NCBI GenBank assembly: GCA_947455695.1
Contig: CANGRN010000038.1
Coordinates: 1-8,074, forward strand
From: Alphaproteobacteria bacterium
Lineage (GTDB): Bacteria; Pseudomonadota; Alphaproteobacteria; Micropepsales; Micropepsaceae
Direction: 5' to 3'
Length of the DNA stretch: 8,074 nt
In this document: positions 1 through 4,825 of the stretch, in pieces
Layout: every line of letters begins with the position of its first letter
Position numbering within the stretch: position 1 is the first letter of the stretch
Notes under the pieces: model-generated
The model's database searches: none
Told to the model about the DNA's origin: nothing
What the model saw: only the letters and a program-made list of their open reading frames with translations
Program-made: the position numbers and the translations under genes

Positions 1-1
1 C

Positions 2-1201
2 GTGGCGGTATTGGGCGACCGGGTGTTCTATATTTCCGACGATGCCTATCTGGTTGCGCTCAACCGGCTGACCGGCGCGGTGATGTGGAGCGTGTGGCTG
101 CCGGAGAAGGGGGCCAAGGGCAAGTTCTACAGCTCCATGGCGCCGATGGTGGTGAACGACATGATCGTCGCCGGCATCGCGGGCGGCGACTCGCCCATGC
201 GCGGCTTCCTGGCGGCCTACCGCCCCGACAGCGGCAAGCTGGCCTGGCGCTTCTATACCATCCCCAAGCCGGGCGAGATGCCGCTTTCCAAGACCTGGAT
301 CGGCCGTGCGCTGGAAACCGGCGGCGGCGCCACCTGGCACACCGGATCGTATGACGCGGAAACCGGCACGCTCTACTGGGCAGTGGGCAATCCCTACCCC
401 GACACGGATCCGGACGAACGCGGCGGGCGCAATCTCTACACCAATTCGGTGATCGCGCTGGATGCGAAAACCGGCAAGTTCAAGTGGCACTTCCAGTTCA
501 CGCCCTATGACACCCATGACTGGGATGCGACCCAGTCCATGGTGCTGGTGGATGCGGTGTGGAAGGGCAACCCCCGCAAGCTGCTGATGTCGGCCCAGCG
601 CAGCGGCATCTTCTATGTGATCGACCGCACCAATGGCGCCTTCCTGCTGGCCACGCCCTTCGTCAAGAAAATGACCTGGGCCAAGGGTTTTGAAAAAGAT
701 GGCACCCCGATCCTGACCGAGGGCAACACCCCGACGCATGACGGCACCGTGACCTGTCCGGGTGTGCGCGGCGCCACCAACTGGTACGCACCATCCTATG
801 ATCCGCAGACCCGGTTGTTTTATGTCATGGCGGCGGAAGACTGCGGCATCTATCGCAAGAGCGGCAAGATCTTCGGACCCAATCCCGATCCGTCCAATGT
901 CGGCACCCGGCTGGTGCGGGCACTGAACATCGAAACCGGCGAGACGGTGTGGGAAAAGCTGCTGACCGGCCCGCAGGAGACCAATTATACCGGCGTGCTG
1001 ACCACGGCGGGCGGCCTGCTGTTCCATGGCGAGACCGGCGGCGACATTGCGGCCGTTGATGCCAGGACTGGCAAGACCCTGTGGAGCTTCCGCGCCAATG
1101 ACAGCTGGCGGGCCTCGCCCATGACTTACATGCTGGGCGGCAAGCAGTATGTCGCGGCGATGGATTCCACCACCCTGATCAGCTTCGCGCTGCCGGATTG
1201 A
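2..1201 (+). CDS. PQQ-dependent alcohol dehydrogenase, methanol/ethanol family (5'-truncated)
   Basis: This is a periplasmic quinoprotein that oxidises primary alcohols and passes electrons to a cytochrome c. The 399 visible residues read in from the window edge; the GTG at position 2 lies inside a propeller blade, so roughly 130-170 residues plus the signal peptide should lie upstream (full proteins have about 560-620). Repeated propeller tryptophan-docking motifs are visible (TGAVMW, SGKLAW, TGKFKW, TGETVW, TGKTLW). By alignment from memory with MxaF, the GGGATW segment supplies the Trp packing under PQQ (W112), N130 in VGNP is a metal ligand, and D175 in HDWDAT is the catalytic base. D63 in the GGDSPMRG segment sits where MxaF has its metal-binding Glu. 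The residue two after the catalytic Asp is Thr177, not the Asp typical of lanthanide enzymes, so a calcium enzyme is more likely. There is no C-terminal heme CxxCH, so it is not a quinohemoprotein. The family is secure; the substrate is unknown. Confidence 0.93.
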   Translation: MAVLGDRVFYISDDAYLVALNRLTGAVMWSVWLPEKGAKGKFYSSMAPMVVNDMIVAGIAGGDSPMRGFLAAYRPDSGKLAWRFYTIPKPGEMPLSKTWIGRALETGGGATWHTGSYDAETGTLYWAVGNPYPDTDPDERGGRNLYTNSVIALDAKTGKFKWHFQFTPYDTHDWDATQSMVLVDAVWKGNPRKLLMSAQRSGIFYVIDRTNGAFLLATPFVKKMTWAKGFEKDGTPILTEGNTPTHDGTVTCPGVRGATNWYAPSYDPQTRLFYVMAAEDCGIYRKSGKIFGPNPDPSNVGTRLVRALNIETGETVWEKLLTGPQETNYTGVLTTAGGLLFHGETGGDIAAVDARTGKTLWSFRANDSWRASPMTYMLGGKQYVAAMDSTTLISFALPD

Positions 1202-1732
1202 TCAAGCCGGCGCTTCGGCGCCGGGATGCTTGGTGTTCCAGGTGCGCCATTCGTTCAGCACCAGGAGCAGGGTAACAGTGTCCAGCAACGCCAGGCCCAG
1301 CAGCCAGTTGGACCATTCTTCGGCCAGTTCAAAACTCATGTAACCGATGAAACCGGTCAGGATGACCGAGGCAAACGGAAACACCCACACGCCGCGGCCG
1401 CGCAAAAGTGTGCCAGTAATCGCCATCTTCAGGGTGCCGTGCACCAGCAGATAGAAGATGACGAAATGACCCGGGGACTCCGCCAGCGCCGCAGCACCCT
1501 GGCGGATGAACTCGGCGGTGGGCGAGTGGGGACCCTGGTAAAGTTCCGGGTTGGTCCATTGCAGGGCCAGCGAAGGACCGGTGACGGCGATGATCAGCCC
1601 GGCCGTGACTTCCAGCAGGCCGAAGAAGCCCTTGATCAGGATCGTTACCAGAAAGGCCGCGTGGGCAAGGGATGATTTGGTCAGGGTGCGGGTCCTTGGG
1701 AAGCGGGACCAGGGCCCCGGCGGCTGTTTCAA
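1202..1732 (-). CDS. DUF2127-like four-helix integral membrane protein
   Basis: This is a small hydrophobic protein with no known biochemical function. With the chosen start it has 176 aa and four predicted membrane helices, at about residues 25-52, 90-110, 115-135 and 143-161. A soluble loop of about 38 residues separates helices 1 and 2 and carries a TNPELYQGP segment. The helix layout, the KGFFGLLE motif in helix 1 and the LVHGTLK motif in helix 2 resemble the DUF2127 family. The frame stays open to an ATG at 1912, but that stretch overlaps the ligase 3' end and looks non-membrane and low in complexity. The only downstream ATG lies inside helix 2. The best start is therefore TTG at 1732, with AGG just upstream; a TTG at 1756 is the alternative. 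It lies 46 bases after the ligase stop on the same strand, so it is probably co-transcribed. Its stop abuts the stop of the dehydrogenase. Confidence 0.72.
   Translation of the reverse strand: MKQPPGPWSRFPRTRTLTKSSLAHAAFLVTILIKGFFGLLEVTAGLIIAVTGPSLALQWTNPELYQGPHSPTAEFIRQGAAALAESPGHFVIFYLLVHGTLKMAITGTLLRGRGVWVFPFASVILTGFIGYMSFELAEEWSNWLLGLALLDTVTLLLVLNEWRTWNTKHPGAEAPA
1207..1224 (+). terminator. cUUCGg hairpin at the convergent gene junction, possible terminator
   Basis: A perfect 7-bp stem, CCGGCGC / GCGCCGG, encloses TTCG. It begins 5 bases after the dehydrogenase stop codon. Transcribed from the plus strand it forms the exceptionally stable C(UUCG)G tetraloop. No T-tract follows, so it is not a textbook Rho-independent terminator. 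It could still act as an mRNA 3'-end stabiliser or a barrier between the convergent genes. On the minus strand it lies inside the last codons of the DUF2127-like gene. Confidence 0.5.
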
Positions 1733-1778
1733 GGACCTCGCATGGGACCACGGCAATTCCGTGGCAGGCCGGACGTCC

Positions 1779-3380
1779 TCAATCCAGCATTCTTTCCAGG
1801 GTCGGCAACTCGTCGGCCTCCCGCGCAGGCTTGTCCCAGCGAATGCGGTTGACGCGCGGGAAGCGCATGGCGACGCCGGACTTGTGACGGCTAGAGCGCT
1901 GCAGGCCCTCAAAGGCGATTTCCAGCACCAGCCCGAAATCCTTGTCCGCGCGTACCGATCGCACGGGTCCGAAGCGCGCGATGGTGTTGTCGCGCACGAA
2001 CTTGTCCAGCCGTTTCAGCTCTTCGTCGGTGAAGCCGAAATAAGCCTTGCCAACCGGGGTCAGGCTGCGATCGCCATTGGCGTCTTCACGCCACACCCCA
2101 AAGGTGTAATCCGAATAATAGCCGCTGCGCTTGCCATGGCCGCGCTGGGCATACATCAGCACCGCGTCAATCAGGTGCGGATCACGCTTCCACTTGAACC
2201 AGGGACCCTTGGGCCGACCCGGCTCGTAGATGCTGTCCCACCGCTTGAGCATCAGGCCTTCGGCGATCTGCGGATCGCCTTCGGGCGGATTGGCGCGCAA
2301 GGCCGCCAGTTCGTCCCAGCTTGCGAAAGGCTGCAAGGGTGACAGGTCGATGCGGTCGCTGCCCAATTTGGCGATGAAGGCTTCCAGCCGCTGGCGCCGT
2401 TCCGCGAAGGGCAGGGCGCGCAGATCTTCCGCCCCGTCCATCAACAGGTCATAGGTGCGGATGCCGGCGGGGAACCTGGCCATCAGCTTGGCATCGGCCG
2501 CCTTGCGGTTCAGCCGCTGCTGCAAATCGCCAAATGGCGCGGCGTGACCTTTGTTGAATATCAGCAATTCACCATCGATCACCCCGTCAAAGGTCAGCGC
2601 CGCCATCACATCGGGAAAGGCGGCGGCAATGTCCTCGCCGGTGCGACTGTAAAGCCGCCGCTGGCCGGCTTCGCTGGCCGCCTGGACGCGGATGCCATCC
2701 CATTTCCATTCCGCGGCATAATCGGCGGCGTCGTACCGGGCAAAATCCGTGGCCTCGTCGATCGCCTGGGCCAGCATGACGGGACGAAAGCGCCCGGGTG
2801 CATCGGCCGATGGCCGTTCGCTGCGTTTCTCCAGCCAGGCGAACAGGTCGCCATAGGGCGGCTCCTGGCTGTGCCAGATTTCTTCAATGTCGCCGACCGG
2901 CACGTCGCCCAGCGTCGCCAACGCCTGCTTGGCCAGCCGCGCCGACACGCCGACGCGAAGCCCCCCGGTCAGCAGTTTCAGCAATGCCCAGCGGCCGGCG
3001 GCATCCAGCGCATCCAGCCAGCGTTCCAGCAGCTGCGGCACTTCCCGGCGCGAAGCGGTGCGCAAGGCTTCCACCACTTCAGGCAATTCCGGTTCGCGGT
3101 TGGCGCCGGGTCTGGCGGGCCAGACCAGCGCCACGGTTTCGGCCAGATCGCCGACAAAATCATAGGACAGCGCGAACAATTGCGGGTCCAGCCGCGCCTC
3201 TGCCGCCTTGCGGATGAAGCCCGGCTTGGCATCGAAACGCAGCGCGCCGGTCAGCGCCGCCAGCGCCCAACCGCGCTCCGGGTCGGGCGCATGGCCCAGA
3301 TATTCGCGCAGCAAGGTCAGCTTGGCATTGCGCGATGGCGTGAAGGCCAATTGGTCCAGCAGGCGGGCGAAGGCCTTCAT
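1779..3380 (-). CDS. ATP-dependent DNA ligase of the ligase-associated (cisplatin-response) repair cluster
   Basis: This 533-aa protein seals DNA nicks through a lysyl-AMP intermediate and is full length for its bacterial family. The N-terminal DNA-binding region spans about residues 1-190. Nucleotidyltransferase motifs follow in order: motif I KWDGIR at 226-231 with catalytic K226, SRTGED at 245-250, motif III DGEL at 269-272 with E271, motif IV EGLMLK at 374-379, and motif V WFKWKR at 394-399. An OB-fold domain covers about 405-520 and ends in the RFPRVNRIRWDK segment (506-517) characteristic of this group. The ATG overlaps the stop of the upstream exonuclease gene as ATGA, and a GAGGA Shine-Dalgarno lies within that gene's last codons, indicating translational coupling. 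The pairing with an MBL exonuclease matches the annotated 'cisplatin damage response ATP-dependent DNA ligase' and the Lhr-Lig-Exo-MPE clusters studied in Pseudomonas putida. It is not a LigD-type ligase, since no polymerase or phosphoesterase domain is fused. Confidence 0.94.
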   Translation of the reverse strand: MKAFARLLDQLAFTPSRNAKLTLLREYLGHAPDPERGWALAALTGALRFDAKPGFIRKAAEARLDPQLFALSYDFVGDLAETVALVWPARPGANREPELPEVVEALRTASRREVPQLLERWLDALDAAGRWALLKLLTGGLRVGVSARLAKQALATLGDVPVGDIEEIWHSQEPPYGDLFAWLEKRSERPSADAPGRFRPVMLAQAIDEATDFARYDAADYAAEWKWDGIRVQAASEAGQRRLYSRTGEDIAAAFPDVMAALTFDGVIDGELLIFNKGHAAPFGDLQQRLNRKAADAKLMARFPAGIRTYDLLMDGAEDLRALPFAERRQRLEAFIAKLGSDRIDLSPLQPFASWDELAALRANPPEGDPQIAEGLMLKRWDSIYEPGRPKGPWFKWKRDPHLIDAVLMYAQRGHGKRSGYYSDYTFGVWREDANGDRSLTPVGKAYFGFTDEELKRLDKFVRDNTIARFGPVRSVRADKDFGLVLEIAFEGLQRSSRHKSGVAMRFPRVNRIRWDKPAREADELPTLERMLD

Positions 3381-4384
3381 TCGTCCTCGTCCTCATAGCC
3401 GGCGATCTCCAGCGCGGTGGCCGAGACGTCGTTCAAAGCCGCCCAGCGCAGCAGCGCTTCTTCGCTGCCATGGGTGATCCACAATTCTTCCGGCTTCAGC
3501 TCGGTGAAGGTTTCGGTCAGCTCGTCCCAGTCGGCATGGTCCGACACCACCAGCGGCAGTTCGACGTGACGCTGGCGGGCGCGGGCCCGCACCATCATCC
3601 ATCCGCTCGCAAAGGCGGGAATGGGATCGGCAAAGCGCCGCGCCCATTTGTCGGCGATGGCCGAGGGTGGGGCGATCACGATTTCGCCGGGCAGGGCATT
3701 CTTCGCCGCCCCGGTCGCGGGCGCCAGCGGGCCCAGCGACACGCCATCTGCCTGGTACAGCGCATTCATGCTGTCCATGGCGCCGTGCATATAAAGCGTC
3801 TTCTGGTACCCGGCCTCGCGCAACAGGCAGATGATGCGCTGCGCCTTGCCCAAGGCGTATGCACCGACCAGGTGTGTGCGTTCGGGAAAAAGCGAGACGG
3901 ACTTCAGCAGCTTGGCGACTTCATCCGAGGCATCGGGAAAGCGGAACACCGGCAGGCCGAAGGTGGCCTCGCTGACAAACAGGTTGCAGGGCACCGGCTC
4001 GAACAACGGACAGGTGGGATCGCGGCGGCGCTTGTAATCGCCGCTGATCACGGCGGTCATGCCTTTCCAGCGCAGCACCGCCTGGGCCGATCCCAGCACA
4101 TGGCCGGCCGGCATCAGGGTGACCTCCACCGCATTGCGCGTGACGCGCTGGCCATAGCTTGCGGCTTCGCTCTTTTCCGCGAAGTCCGCGCCATAGCGCG
4201 CTGCCATGATGGCCAGGGTCTGGGGTGTGGCCAGCACGGCGCCATGGCCGCTGCGGGCATGGTCGGAGTGGCCGTGGGTAATAATGGCCCGGGGCACCGG
4301 CCGTACCGGATCAATGTGGAAGTCCCCCGGCGGGCAGTAGAGCCCCTCCGGCGTGTTGCGCAGCAATTGGCGAAACCCAGCCAT
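3377..4384 (-). CDS. Ligase-associated DNA exonuclease (Exo), MBL/beta-CASP fold
   Basis: This 335-aa predicted metal-dependent DNA nuclease is the partner of the ligase in bacterial repair clusters; a family member from P. putida has been described as a manganese-dependent nuclease. Metal-site residues are visible: HGHSDH at 37-42 (H37, H39, D41, H42), H95 in GHVLGS, D116 in SGDYKRR, then E139 in SEATFG. The beta-CASP region includes AYALGKAQ at about 175-182, DH at 282-283 (SDHADWDE), and H305 in WITHGSEE. The open frame starts with a GTG at 4441, but family members begin close to the LLRNTPEGLYCPPGDFHID segment. The ATG at 4384 is therefore preferred, even though no strong Shine-Dalgarno precedes it. 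It is the first gene of the minus-strand operon and is divergent from hemP. Its acidic tail, EDEDE, is encoded by the purine repeat that also serves as the ligase Shine-Dalgarno. Confidence 0.92.
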   Translation of the reverse strand: MAGFRQLLRNTPEGLYCPPGDFHIDPVRPVPRAIITHGHSDHARSGHGAVLATPQTLAIMAARYGADFAEKSEAASYGQRVTRNAVEVTLMPAGHVLGSAQAVLRWKGMTAVISGDYKRRRDPTCPLFEPVPCNLFVSEATFGLPVFRFPDASDEVAKLLKSVSLFPERTHLVGAYALGKAQRIICLLREAGYQKTLYMHGAMDSMNALYQADGVSLGPLAPATGAAKNALPGEIVIAPPSAIADKWARRFADPIPAFASGWMMVRARARQRHVELPLVVSDHADWDELTETFTELKPEELWITHGSEEALLRWAALNDVSATALEIAGYEDEDE

Positions 4385-4426
4385 CAAACAGCAACGTCCC
4401 AGCCGGGCCGTGGTTCGTCCCGTGCG

Positions 4427-4432
4427 CTTATA
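4427..4432 (-). promoter_or_regulatory. Possible -10 box for the exo-lig operon
   Basis: Read on the minus strand this is TATAAG, a 5/6 match to TATAAT, inside the palindrome CTTATAAG (4427-4434). Initiation near 4420 would give a leader of about 36 bases to the exo ATG at 4384, and would leave the upstream GTG at 4441 untranscribed. No convincing -35 hexamer lies 16-19 bases upstream, so the call is weak. Confidence 0.3.
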
Positions 4433-4485
4433 AGATAACACATTGAAAAAACACGAAATTAGACCAGAAATCTGACTTCTTGAGA

Positions 4486-4513
4486 TTGAAGTTGCAAGTC
4501 ACTTGCAAATAAA
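4486..4513 (+). promoter_or_regulatory. Candidate promoter of the hemP iron operon
   Basis: A -35-like TTGAAG (4486-4491) and a -10-like AATAAA (4508-4513) are 16 bases apart; shifted by one, ATAAAG gives 17. Each hexamer matches the sigma-70 consensus at 4 of 6 positions, and the region is clearly more AT-rich than the coding sequence around it. A G7 run at 4514-4520 follows the -10. The spacer is almost exactly filled by the 17-bp palindrome listed separately, which supports a repressor-controlled promoter. The leader to hemP would be about 35-40 bases. Confidence 0.42.
4492..4508. promoter_or_regulatory. 17-bp perfect palindrome, candidate Fur-family operator
   Basis: The sequence TTGCAAGTCACTTGCAA is a perfect inverted repeat: 8-base arms around one central C. 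Its inner part has the 7-1-7 geometry known for Fur-family boxes. It lies 48 bases upstream of hemP and between the putative -35 and -10, where bound protein would exclude RNA polymerase. The iron genes downstream make an iron-responsive regulator (Fur, Mur or Irr type) the leading guess. The actual regulator is inferred, not seen. Confidence 0.55.
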
Positions 4514-4545
4514 GGGGGGGCTGTGTTTGATAGTGGCTCGCAAGT

Positions 4546-4550
4546 GAGGG
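4546..4550 (+). promoter_or_regulatory. Ribosome binding site of hemP
   Basis: GAGGG lies six bases before the hemP ATG and fixes the start of a gene short enough to be missed by length cut-offs. The adjoining GCAAGTGAG (4540-4548) repeats a half-site of the palindrome at 4492-4508 and overlaps this site. Confidence 0.6.
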
Positions 4551-4556
4551 AACTGC

Positions 4557-4718
4557 ATGCCGGGGAAACCCGTCAAACGGCCGATTTCTATACCCCAGCC
4601 CAAACGGATCGCGGTCAGCGACCTGATGGCCGGCGGGCGCGAAGCGGTCCTGCTGCATGACGGTGACGAATACCGTCTGCGCCTCACGAGCAACGGCAAG
4701 CTGATCCTCACCAAGTGA
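4557..4718 (+). CDS. hemP: Hemin uptake protein HemP
   Basis: This 53-aa gene lies below common length cut-offs. The C-terminal half carries the HemP family signature: SDLMAGGREAVLLHDG (21-36), then YRLRLTSNGKLILTK to the stop, with the near-invariant GKLILTK end. The N-terminal 18 residues are basic and proline-rich. HemP/HmuP proteins are small and soluble; in several proteobacteria (Bradyrhizobium, Sinorhizobium, Burkholderia) they are reported to help activate transcription of the adjacent TonB-dependent receptor gene rather than to transport heme. The ATG has a good GAGGG six bases upstream. It is the first gene of the plus-strand iron operon; the receptor start follows 107 bases later with no clear terminator between. 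No heme transport genes are visible, so a regulatory role for the siderophore receptor is inferred. Confidence 0.9.
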   Translation: MPGKPVKRPISIPQPKRIAVSDLMAGGREAVLLHDGDEYRLRLTSNGKLILTK

Positions 4719-4825
4719 GGCGGCGCGCCGCACTCGCATACCAAGCCAGCCCCTCCGCATTCCGCGGCCCACAGGAAGCCAGCCAGGTCAAACAAACCAA
4801 TGCTGATCTTGAAGGGGTCCATTTC

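Noticed and set aside
1733..1912. Open extension of the DUF2127-like frame to an ATG at 1912.
   Set aside because: It overlaps the 3' end of the well-supported ligase gene in another frame, has arginine/serine/proline-rich low-complexity composition and does not resemble a membrane-protein N-terminus.
2544..4438. Plus-strand open frames opposite the ligase and Exo genes.
   Set aside because: They mirror the codon bias of the minus-strand genes, which carry intact catalytic motifs.
4385..4441. GTG-initiated 19-residue extension of Exo.
   Set aside because: The extra residues do not resemble the family N-terminus, and the region contains the best -10-like box for this operon.
4475..4492. ACTTC / GAAGT inverted repeat with an 8-base loop just upstream of the palindrome.
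   Set aside because: A 5-bp AT-leaning stem is weak and common by chance; it is not enough to call a terminator or attenuator.
4720..4731. 12-bp palindrome GCGGCGCGCCGC right after the hemP stop.
   Set aside because: It has no loop and no following T-run, so it cannot fold as a normal terminator, and such palindromes are expected in GC-rich DNA.
4715..4825. GTG-initiated N-terminal extension of the TonB-dependent receptor.
   Set aside because: It overlaps the hemP stop and encodes no signal peptide; a clean signal peptide with a Shine-Dalgarno begins at 4826.
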